From: Edolisoma coerulescens
Taxonomy: Eukaryota; Chordata; Aves; Passeriformes; Campephagidae
Assembly: GCA_013397115.1 (NCBI GenBank)
Contig: VWZW01007674.1
Coordinates: forward strand, 682,001-746,000
Direction: 5' to 3'
DNA length: 64,000 bases
The translations under genes and the position numbers were made by a program. Of this stretch, positions 25,501 through 37,500 are shown piece after piece (within the stretch, counting starts at the first letter, position 1; every line of letters starts with the position of its first letter). Below the pieces are notes generated by a model that was not told the origin of the DNA, did not search any database, and saw nothing but the letters and a program-made list of their open reading frames with translations.

Positions 25501-28500
25501 TTGCTACACATACATTAAGTCAAGATATTTATAAGTGAAGGCTAAACGGGGCTGCAGTATAAGACATACACTTGAGTGTGTTTCTCTAGGTAGATTTGTA
25601 ACATTATCCAAGATTTTTGAAGAGATGAAACGTGAATTAAATTAAAGTCTTTTATTTTAATAGTTCTAAGTTAAGAGTGGGGGAAGATTAAAACTAGGTC
25701 AGTGGTTACCAGACTTACCAAACTTTAGATGCATGGAAGAACTGTAAATTCCCATAAAGCTAATCTATTCATTGACCCCCACCATTATGATAGAGATCAT
25801 ATGGTGACTAATGCAAGATGAAACTCACAGCTTGGAAAGTAACATGGAATAGGATGTAAGTATGAGTTTCTGTTTTTTATTATACTTATGGATGCCCCCT
25901 CAGAAAAATATGCAAAGGGGTAACTGGCTTGGAAATATTTGTGCACATCAAGTCCCACCCCAGGGTCCCCACTTACAGAAGTTTCCACTAATGCTAGTGC
26001 ATCTGTGAATGTGTCTGCTTTGGAAAGTGATACTTGCGGATCGGAGGGCACAACTATGCATGTGGTGTTCTTATTTCAATGTTTAGCTTAAAATCGGTAT
26101 TAATTTTTCCCCAAGATTGGAGTGGTCCTTGGCCTAGGGAAGTACCAGCGAGCTGCTCTTTTGACCACACACTTTTCTTTCAAAATACTCCCAAATCAAC
26201 ATTAAAGAAAATGTTGAAGATACAGCAAGGTGAAGTGTGCCTGTGTTGTTCAGCTTTACTACATGCAGTCACTGGGGATGGTACTATGTTTTCATGCAAC
26301 TGTATCAGTATAAACACAGGTGACTACACATTATTGTATGTACATGTATTCAGTTTTTCCCTTGACTGAAGTTGTTCAAGATACAAACCTGGGGGGAAAA
26401 AAATCTAGAAAAAATCATCTGGAGAAGCTCAGCAATTGAATGTGAAACTGGTTAGTGGTGAAACTTCAGTAGAACAATTCCGAGCCCCGAGTTGTCACTG
26501 ATACTGATAAGATGCAAACAAGTAATACTTCTTTTAAAACTGCAAACAAAACAAACAAAAACCAAGCTTCATTGTTTCAGAAGCTGTTGGGCATTTCACT
26601 GCCTTTGATTTGTATTATTGGGGGGCTATTTTGGATTTCTTAATATTAAAAATCAACTGGAAGTAGTAACTGTGTATATTGGATATGTTTAAAAGGGGCT
26701 GTTTAATCCTTAGCAACTGGCTAGTGAGCACAGTGAACCTTTGCATGTTTTTGGTATGAGTTTATAAACAATAACGACAGACTGTCAGGGTATCAGCATT
26801 GCAGGGGGCGTCCATTTACAGCACGGACGAGTCTGAAGAGAGCTCAAGGTAAGATTTATAATTCTTCTACCTGTTCATTTCTGTTCATTACTTCAGTTTA
26901 TCTAATACTGTTCCCATCCCATTACCCTTTCAGATCCTTTTATTTAGGTTTACAGAAGTTGAGTCAGATTTTGATTACAAAACAGACCAGTTTATTTTTT
27001 CAATTGGATTTTAAGAAAGTGGACTTAGGAAATGGATTTTAATATACCAAAACGTGTGTGTGTGTATTTAGACTTGTGTGAATATATTTTTAATGAAAGA
27101 AAGAAACCCACTCTCTTGAGAAATCTCACCACAAACAAAGTGTTTTGAGAGTGGTGAAAAATCAGGAGTTCAACTAAAGAAATTTCTATTGGAACATCTA
27201 AGATAACCTGTAAGTATCAACCACTTCAGTATCTAAACTTTCTTTAAAAGTATATGAAATTTGAGGTAAGTTGTTTTTAAAAGTTGACAACCCAGTTTAA
27301 CATTTGACCATACTGAGGTTTAACACTGTAAAGCTCCTGGATAATACAGTCCTTAGAAATCAGTTTTCCAGCCCAGTGTATATTATAGGATCTAAGCTTT
27401 TATTTTTTTTTTCACATCCGTTTTCTACCAATTCCTACCATTTTTAGTCCCTTTTTCCTTTTGTGATTTCAATGTATCCAACATGGGTTTGCCTGTATTG
27501 TGCTATCAATGCAGCATAGTTTCACTGGATACATTAATCACTAGTGAATTAGCTTTATTTCTGTAATCCTTTGTCGGTTCTCTGGTCCCTGTGCTTATGG
27601 CAGAAGAACACTAATCAGGTAAGATTGCTTTTTAAAGTTGTCTTAAATGCTTTGTTTAAAAGAAAACAACAAAAAAACACAAACCAGAGAAAATGCTGTT
27701 TCATTGTTCCAGTTTTTAATTTCATTTCAGTGATGGTAAACGTGGAGCCAAAGGGGATAAACCTGTTTATTCTGCTCAATATTTGTTCAAAAAGTGGTAT
27801 TCTGGCATCCATCAGGTTGAAATTTGGTATATTTGGTTGTTATTTGGTATATTTGTGAACCGTGTACTTGCTCTTCCTCCCAGAAACATAGCTAATAGGC
27901 AAGGTTAATCCAGTGTTGGCGGTCCATGTCCTAGCACAGCATCTGTAAGTTAACACATAACAATTGCTTCCAAGGATGGATTTATCTATCATTCTGTTGA
28001 TGTATTTTCTATTGTCTTATAGGAATTCTGGTCATAAGAACTGTTTCTAATTTAAAAAAAGTGACAATTTTGTACAATTTTTAGTAAAACTGTAGCAGGT
28101 AACCTTTAGTTTCTGTGTTTCAAAAGAGCTATTTCCAACCCTTTTTTTAACTGTCTCCATCTTGCAGTCGTGGAAGTTAAGATTCCATTCTGCAGAGTCC
28201 AGTTCTTACCAGTGAACACTTAGAACTTTTTTAGGGAGGGACAAGGGGAAAAGTGTCAGTTTTCTTCACTATTTAACCGCAGGCACCATGTGTAAGTGGA
28301 TATATTTCTTTATCCAAGTTTTCATCTAGGATGGTTTTGGTGTGCCAAGACTTTTTGGGAAACAACTCACTGTCCCAGTAAGCATTCCACTGAAATGTAT
28401 TTTCCTAATTGAACAGAGTTAATTTTATCAGCTGGAAGTTCACTTTACTTGTACCTAACTGGCTTATAGGGCCAATGGAATTTGAGTCCCACCTGAATCC

Positions 28501-31500
28501 TGACTGGTAGTGCACTCTGAATGTGCAGTTTAGTCAGCTCATAATACAAGGCCAGCCCTACTCTGCTAAGGTTGGAGATTGCTGGTCTGTGTAGATCTAT
28601 GCTTTTGCACGAAACTTAGTCTTGTGATTGCTGCATTTTGATTTCATACTTCTGAGTTCAAAAAAACACCCACCAAACCCTATTTAATATTTTAAAATTA
28701 CTGGCGGTTTTGGTATTTCCATTACCAGCCTTGTGTGTTGCGCCGGGAGTATCCAGGTTGTGTAACTCCAAAATTAACTATGAAAGTTCTCTTGTTGGTT
28801 TTTAGAAACTGGAGGAGGAAAAAGGCAAAAAGGAGAAAGAAAGACAGGAAATTGAAAAAGAACGCAGAGAAAGAGAAAGGGAACGGGAGCGTGAACGAGA
28901 AAGGAGGGAGCGTGAAAGAGAGAGGGAGCGTGAACGAGAGAAGGAGAAGGAACGGGAGCGTGAACGGGAGCGAGATAGGGATCGTGACCGAACTAAGGAC
29001 CGAGACAGAGACCGCGAACGGGACAGAGACCGTGACAGAGATCGTGAAAGGAGTTCAGATCGCAACAAGGATCGGAGCAGGTCAAGGTAATATACTTCAA
29101 TTGGTATTTATTTTGCTTTTTCTTAGTGCTGTTTACTAAATGCATATAGTTCAGTAGATCAGCTGCCATTCAAAAGAAAATGATCCTTGTGGAAGATCAT
29201 AGTAACAGCACGAAATCCAAATGGGAGAATACATGGTTTCCCCCACAGCACAAGGATATAAAAACTGCAATATGCTGTAAGCAGTTGTCCAATCATGACT
29301 TAAGCATACTGGTTTTATCTCAGAAGTCATCTGTTTTTCATTATTAGCTTTATTCCTGCTTAGGCTTATCTTATGTTTCTGGTATTTTTTAGCTTAAGCA
29401 GGTTTTACTGTTTCCTTTGTTACGTGGTGGGCTTCCTGGTTGGATTTTGGGGGTTTTTTTTCAGTTGGTTAGGTTTGGTTTTTTGTTTGGTTTGTGGGTT
29501 TTTTTAGCAAAAGCAAGGGGATTACTCTTTCGAGCTGTGATTAATCATATCATATTCTGAGTGCTGCTTTTACATTAAATCATCTTGTCAGAAGTGTTAA
29601 AATTGTCTGTAAGCCACATAAACATGAAAGATTTATTAAGGATACCCTTTATTTGTCGTGTTTTTAGCTGTGGAGAACTGCTTAACACAGTCTGATAAGA
29701 AATTACCATATGCTCATGCTTAGTTTCTGTAGATACTGCTATTTAATGGTTAGTGCTCAAACAACTACGTTTAGGTAAATGGGTTTTTGAATACCCGTTA
29801 GTAAGTATTGGTTTTATGCCCGTTTCTATACCAGCTAATCATCTTCTGCAACTGCAGAACTAAAGGAACCTCTAGGATGCTGTTAATCATTTGACTGAAT
29901 GGAGAGGAAGGCTCTGTACTGAACTTTGGGGTTTTTTCTTCCTTCAGAGAAAAAAGCAGAGACCGGGAAAGAGAACGAGAACGCGAGAGGGAAAGAGAAC
30001 GAGAACGCGAGAGGGAACGGGAAAGAGAACGGGAACGGGAAAGAGAACGGGAAAGAGAGCGGGAAAAGGATAAGAAGAGAGACCGAGAAGAAGATGAAGA
30101 AGATGCCTACGAACGACGAAAACTAGAGAGGAAACTGCGTGAAAAGGAAGCTGCATATCAAGAGGTAGATTGGAATTTTTAAGGTTCTTTAAATAAAAAA
30201 ATGTTTCTGAGAGTTGATAACAAGGCCTCTAGTATAAAATACATCATTCCTTCTCCTTTTCCTAAATATGTTTTTAATCGTTTGAGTACATGAGCTGGGG
30301 TAGAGTATGTAAGTCACTGTCAAAATAGACTTTTTATTCTTATGTTTTAAATCAAAATTATGCAAATTATTTATAATACAGTTGTTTTAAAGAACAATCC
30401 AAACTAACTTGAAGCAGTACTGCTGTTCTTAATGTTCCTGAGGATTGGATTTTCTTTTTTGCAGCGTCTTAAAAACTGGGAAATCAGAGAACGAAAGAAA
30501 AGTCGAGAATATGAAAAAGAGGCTGAGAGGGAAGAAGAAAGAAGAAGGGAAATGGTAAGGATTATAGTTTTACATGTAATTTTCCCTGCCTTGTTCTGTT
30601 GGTCCCACCTAGAATGGAATATTCTGCTGTTATATTTATGGATAGTAATAGAGCTCTCATTTTGTATAAAAGGCCGTGTGGTTTTTTTTTTAATACCAAA
30701 AAAATCCTCAGTTAATAGACTTGAAACAGAAGATGTCTAGTAAGTGGGAGTACTATTTAGAGTCTGAAAAACAAAGCCTAGTGGCTTGGTCTTGTGAAGG
30801 CAGAAGAGTGAGAAGCAGGCAGCTGCAAAATACTGTGTTCTGATCATCACACACTATTACATCTATAGCTTGTGTCAGATTTGTGACAAAACCTACTCTG
30901 TGTTCTATGTCATGCAGGTGGAACTAGACCTGTTTTTTTAACTTCCAACCTGCTCATGTGCCCAAACCTTCTATGAGATATGATACAATATTCTTTAATG
31001 GATCTGAGCACTTTATAAACGCCTGTCTTCAGTTCATTAGTTGTGCAATCATCCCAGTTATCAATGTAACACTTGGAAGTTTCATTCGAAAAGACACCTT
31101 TGCAAGATAGATAATGCTGTAATCTCATAGTTCTGTGCTAAAGCATAAAGAAGTTATTTTAAGTTTTAGGGGTGTTATTTCACTTCATAGTTTCCCAGAG
31201 AAGGCGAGAAGATGTTGAGAGAGTAGACGATGGTTTAGGAATTGCTTCAAAGCCATATATGCAAAGAAACACACAGGGGCAAGGGGATTATAAAACACGT
31301 TGTTTCATGTGGAATCCATGTTTTCCCTCTAAATGCATGAGGGGAAAAAAATGATTGAAATTGACTCAAGGATATTTTCCATTCCTAATCCTCCTGCATG
31401 CTGGCTTTGGATAGCAGTTGTAGAAAGCAGTGTTAAATTTTGTGCTGAAATTGCATCCATAATTGTAACTTATTTCTCAAAGTTACTAGCATAGAAGTAC

Positions 31501-34500
31501 CTTACTGTTGATTTAAGGATGTTGCTTAGATACAGATTATAGGGTCCTAATTTAATTTTCCTTAAAGAACTGGGGGTTTTGCCTTTCCGTTTTATCAGAG
31601 GGGGAGAAGGTGTCTCCTGTCTTTCTCCCTTGCCCCTTACAGTGTTAGGCCTATACATTAATACCACATAGGCATGCATGTACATGAGTGCCACATGGTT
31701 TGTATCAGTACCACAACAGGAGAGTGCTTATCCTAGGAGCAGCCATCAGATCTGTTTCTGTGCATGACTGCCTTAAAAAATCCTCTTGAAACAAAGCGGT
31801 ACTGATAAAATACACTTAGGCTGCCATGTTAAAATACCCAGTGCCAGACTTAATGGATTTGGAGAACAGGAACTTTTGATCCTCTTCATGTGTAATGTAA
31901 AACAAAAAAACCCAAATAAATATATGTGGTTGGTGGAGGGTGTATGTATATATATATGGAAATCAGTGACACAATCCCAGTGGATCCTCTGGATGCAATA
32001 CCAAAACTTTTCCATTTTCTGTTTGGAAAACTCTGTTTTTTTAGTTTGAAGCAGAGTAGATCTACAATTAACTTGCTAGTAATATTAATAAATTTTAAAC
32101 TCTTGGAAAGGAAACCAGAAATCATTATTTAAGTTTCAATTCCTTGCAGGCAAAAGAAGCCAAACGGTTGAAAGAATTCTTAGAAGATTATGATGATGAC
32201 AGAGATGATCCAAAATACTACAGGTATGTCTTTGTGTTCCTAACAACAAAATCTCCATTGTTCATTTTAACACAATTGTGAGGTTTGTTGGCAGAGGCTT
32301 ATGGAGTTTATGTTTGACTGGTAATGTGGCAATGTAAGGGTTATAATTACCTAATTTTTTTTAGTGTCACTTGATAAGTGACAGAGGGAAAAGGGAAGCT
32401 CCTTACTTTTACTTGTTAATGCTTGGGAGTAGCTGCTCATTCCTATCACTTTTGTGTGAGGCAGGACAAAAGTTAGTGTAATGTCAAAATATGGTGCTGG
32501 GAGTAGGGAACAAGCATGCCTCTAAATAATTCACTGCAAAGAAGCTGTAAATAGCATGAAGAACAAGCTTGTTAATGTAAACGATTGGGAACATAATTCA
32601 GCATAGGACTAACTAACATTTGCATTAAACTAATTTAGCAGAAGTGGTTTTTGTCAAAAACCTCTAAAACTTGATTCTTTCTCTAAAGATATCAGCAGCC
32701 ACATTCTCTACTTCTGTTTAATGTGGTAGGGTAGATTCTGTACAGTAAGGTTGAGAACTGGTATCTTAGATGCCAGATGCTCTTACGAATCTTATTTTTA
32801 TTTAGTGGGAGAGATATCTTTATGAAGTTTTTCTTGTATTGTGGTACAAGCCTCTCATTGAAATGTTCTTTGAAGTACAAAATATGTATCTTTTATAGGG
32901 GTAGTGCTCTTCAGAAGAGGCTACGAGACAGGGAGAAAGAGATGGAAGCAGATGAACGAGATAGGAAAAGGGAGAAAGAAGAATTAGAAGAAATTAGGCA
33001 GCGTCTTCTGGCTGAAGGACATCCAGATCCAGATGCAGAACTCCAGAGGGTGAGTTGCTGTTGATCTGACAGGAAAAAGAGAGTCCTTTGTATTCTGGTT
33101 GTATTGAGCAAAATTGTGTAAGAGATCTGATATTTACTATTTCCTCTGTTCACTTTTTCTTAAAAAGAAGTCCAGATAAGCAGTAAGAACAATGGAAACA
33201 AAAAATAACTTTCCAGATCAACATCCAGGTTTTACAGAGTTTGAAAACAAATTTGAATTAATCAGTATTCCTTACAATAATGCCAGTAGTTACATGTATT
33301 TTTCTTGACTAACAGTCTTCTAAAGAGGAGGATCTTTAGATTCTTTTCAAACAGCACTGGTTTTGAGAGAGCTTCTGTTTTTGCTAATTGTCTCTTTCAT
33401 TGTAGATGGAGCAGGAGGCTGAGCGGCGTAGGCAGCCACAAATAAAACAAGAGCCAGAATCTGAGGAGGAAGAGGAAGACAAGGCGGAAAAAGAAGAAAA
33501 AAGAGAAGAGCCAGAGGAAGAGGAGGAGGAGCCTGAACAAAAGCCCTGCCTTAAACCAACTTTACGACCTATCAGTTCTGCTCCATCTGTTTCTTCTGCT
33601 AGTGGAAATGCAACTCCTAACACACCTGGGGATGAATCTCCCTGTGGCATTATTATCCCTCATGAAAATTCACCTGAACAACAGCAACTGGAGGAGCATC
33701 GGCCCAAAATAGGACTCAGCCTCAAATTGGGCAAGTTTACGTTTTATTTCAATCTTCCGTATGGGATCAAAATGAAAATTGTCAAGCTGAGTAGCCACAT
33801 GGTTTTCCAAATATGTCATATGTTTTGATGTACTTATATCAAGTAGTTGTTATCCAGATGCTGTGCTTGAGTTGCCCTATCCAGAAGATACATTTTATAG
33901 AGCTCTCTTCATCCAAAACCTTGAGGGCAAAAAAGGAGGGAAGTTTAGGCATGTTCAAGGGCTAATTTTTTTGGGAATGTTCTGAGCTGGAATTGGTTAC
34001 TTTCATATGCTTTCTCACCTTAAAACTCACTGCTGCTTTTCGTTGGTGTTAAGTGTATGTTAAATTTGAGACCTAGGTAGTTCTTACGTTTACTTAAGAT
34101 GCTTTTAAAGAAAAAAAAAGAGAATTAGATATTTTTCTTCCTTTCAGAATATCACAATGAGCTGATGAGAGTTGTGAGTTTGAGCATAGAGTTCAATTGT
34201 TTTCAGGGCAGAGCAAAAAAACCACTATTTTTCAAAAGGGTCAGAGTCTTGAACAAACTCCAATAGAGATCTTTACCTCTTCTGCCACTTTTATAACAGA
34301 GTTTGAGATTAAAAGCCAATGCCAGACAGTCACAGACGTTTATGTAGCATACAAACGAATACTCCTCAAGTAATGGGGGAAGAACAAACTAGCTTCAGTT
34401 GCAGTTGATGAATATGTTATTCTGTCTTTTGGGTTGTAGGTGCCTGCAACAGTCCTAATCAGCCCAATGCTGTAAAAAGGAAGAAACTTGCTGTGGATAG

Positions 34501-37500
34501 TGTTTTCAATAAGTTTGATGATGAAGACAGCGACGATGTGCCCCGGAAAAGGAAACTTGTTCCCCTGGATTATGGAGAAGAAGATAAAAGCAATATCAAA
34601 GGCAGTGTCAATACAGAAGAAAAGCGCAAACATATTAAGAGTCTCATTGAGAAGATTCCCACAGCAAAACCAGAGCTCTTTGCTTATCCTCTTGACTGGT
34701 CAATTGTGGATTCAGTAAGTCGATTTCATTTAATCATTTTAAAAAAGGCTTAATTTTTCCAAGTAAATCTTATAATTGAATAGAAAAACAAGGTTACTGG
34801 GACCCCAGTGGATTGGAGCATCATCATCAAGTGGAGTCAAACTTGAGTCCTCTATTTATTGTTCATACATAATCCTTATTCTGAAGTATGCCTGCTTATT
34901 TTTGTTTGGTCTCTCTTGAATTGCCACTACTAATTGTCAAGCAGTTTTATGGAAGGAGGAAAAAAGGCCCTGTAAAAACATGTTTGAGTGGCTCTCAGAA
35001 ATACTTGCAGATGCCAAAACTCTAAGGGTTATATCATTGATAGGAAAATGTATCTTCTGCTAAATAGTTGTTTTCTTCTAGATGCCAGTTGGGCAATTGT
35101 TGCAACACAGTGAAGTTTAAGGTAATTATTAATTTTGGTTTTGTGGTTTTTTCCAGACACTAATGGAACGTCGAATTAGACCATGGATCAACAAGAAAAT
35201 AATAGAATATATTGGTGAAGAAGAAGCCACACTAGTTGACTTTGTTTGCTCTAAGGTTCGTATCTTCTGTGTTCTCTGTGAAGTTTGGGGTTTGCTCCCT
35301 GTTTAAACTGCAGCAGTGACTGCTGGATCTGTATTTGGAAGCAGTCTGTTCTTAGCTTCTCAGTAATCTGTGATATTGGTCGGCAGAGACAGTTGGTGTA
35401 CCTGGAATCAATATGTACCCTAATGTTTTACAAGTTTACCTCCCTTAATGCCTGACACAATATGTACATGCTAGATGCTCTGATATCTGTTAGAGAAACA
35501 TGGAACCAGAGAAAGAAATGATCAGTTGACAAGAGCAGCTGTTTTAACTGATGGTTTTATCATTAGATTTCAGAGTTAGTATCTTCATTTCCTACTAGAC
35601 ATTTTTAGCTTAAAAATAGGATTTGTGTGAATGTAGGAGAAAAAGAGCTATGATTTTTATATACCTTTTTAGATTAACTAAATTAATTTCTTAAAAAGCT
35701 TTTTAGATGTTGTTCCTTTAGTAGTAAGCAAATAAGTAAGGTTTTAGAGTTAGCATTAAAACTCATTCTGCTATACCTTTTACCCATTGCATTACTTGTT
35801 TAAACTAAAGTCTGTGTAGCTTCTTCCAGCAAATTACAAACTAAATTCTTAAAAGTTGCCTTTTTTAATCTCTTGGGTCAAGTCTATGGTTTTTTATCAA
35901 TAGGAAATTTTGAAAACTCTTCCGTTTTCGTGGTACTCGTGTTTATAATGGCTTGTCTTGGTTTGTCTTGTGGGGCTACTGTATGAGAGGCAAAGCAGGT
36001 CCTGAGAGTTTTGTGACAGTTGATCAGCAGAAAGTCAAAAGCAGAACTTGAATATTTGCCATGCTTACATTATAGATGTGTGTGTGTGTTTAAATAAATG
36101 GAATTCTGTGGTATTGAAAGACAACTTACTTGGTTCTGAAAAAAAAAATTAAGTACTTAACAGGTAGATGAGAAATCCAGTTATGAGGAGTGATACAGGG
36201 AGAATTTTGCTTTTGTCTTCAATTAGCAGTTTATTGTTGAAGGAAGGGAAGCTTTTTCCTTAAATTAAGAAAGCATAATTGGAGATGTAAGAATAGCCAG
36301 CAAATACAGGACCTGTGAATCTTTGGAGCTTCCTGGAGCTTGTTGCTCAGTAATTGGCCATAAACTGGCACTCACTATGATGGATTCTGATGGAGTTTAG
36401 TACTAATTTTTGCCACAGCTATTACTGGAACCTAACGAACTGCAAATACTTCTTGTATGTGCAAAGCTTTCAGAATTCCTTGGACATAACTGGATCTTGT
36501 CCAAAAATGTGTATAGGGTTTATTCTAAGTTTTCAGTCTAAAAACATTTGTTTCTTTCAGGTTATGGCTCACAGCTCACCTCAGAGCATACTGGATGATG
36601 TTGCCATGGTAAGCAGAAATTCTGTAACTGATACACCTTCTACATTTTACTGAAGCTAAAAGTCAATTATGCAAAATAGCAAGAGTCCATAACAGAAAAT
36701 ATGCATTAGCTATGATTAAGCACATCATGCTAGCACAGGCATTAGTTTGCAGTTGCAGTACCTAGGTAAAAATTATTGACCCCTCTTCAGAATTTCTCAG
36801 TATTCATAAATGGGGAACAAAGATTTTTGTCCGTAAGAGTAGATGTCAAAATCAACAGCAACAGAACTGTATTAGAAATAAAAACTTCTATTCCTTCTCG
36901 TTCTTCTAAATAGATTCGTATTAGTGGTTTAGTGGGTCCTTTCCTAATTAATGAGCAAAAGGTGATTTTCTGCAGAAGAGTAAAAGCTCTTCTTTGCCTG
37001 ATGTTGGAAGAGAGAAACTTTATTAAATAATGCTACTGTTCCACCATGTTTTTATACACTGAAAGATGAATAAAAACTAATAGTCCAGTCTCTTCCTGTA
37101 AGGAAACTTGGAGACAAAGTTGGTAGGAGCCACATGCATAGTCCAAGATAGTAGATTGTTTTTGATGTGGCTAGTAAGTGACTTGGGGAACTTCTGAGAG
37201 ATATTGTGGATGATAAAAGTTTGTACAGATTCAAGAAAAGCCTAGATAATAAGTTCAGGGAAGAGAAATCCGTTGAGAGTTTACTTAATAAATATCCAAG
37301 GAGGTTCCAAGCTGAAAATGAGCAGAGATTAGGAGTTAATTTAAGGGAAAATATCACATGTTAATGTTCTGTTCTTACATTCTTTCCAAGCCTACCATTT
37401 CTCTGCCTCTTCCAAGACCACTTTTGGATACTAGTTTCCTGATGCTTTTATCTTCAAGTGCTCAACAGCTGCACTATACAAGTATATAGTTAGAGCCTGG

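Noticed and set aside
26034..26369. 111-codon plus-strand frame in RBM25 intron 9
   Set aside because: No domain, no exon boundaries, and out of keeping with RBM25 phase.
28802..29068. Minus-strand 88-codon frame rich in Arg-Ser
   Set aside because: It is the exact antisense of the RBM25 Arg-Glu repeat exon; GAR-CGN repeats always read as RS on the other strand.
31187..31240. Purine-rich stretch after TTCACTTCATAG in RBM25 intron 12
   Set aside because: The following donor-like GTTTAG is poor and an in-frame TAG lies within it.
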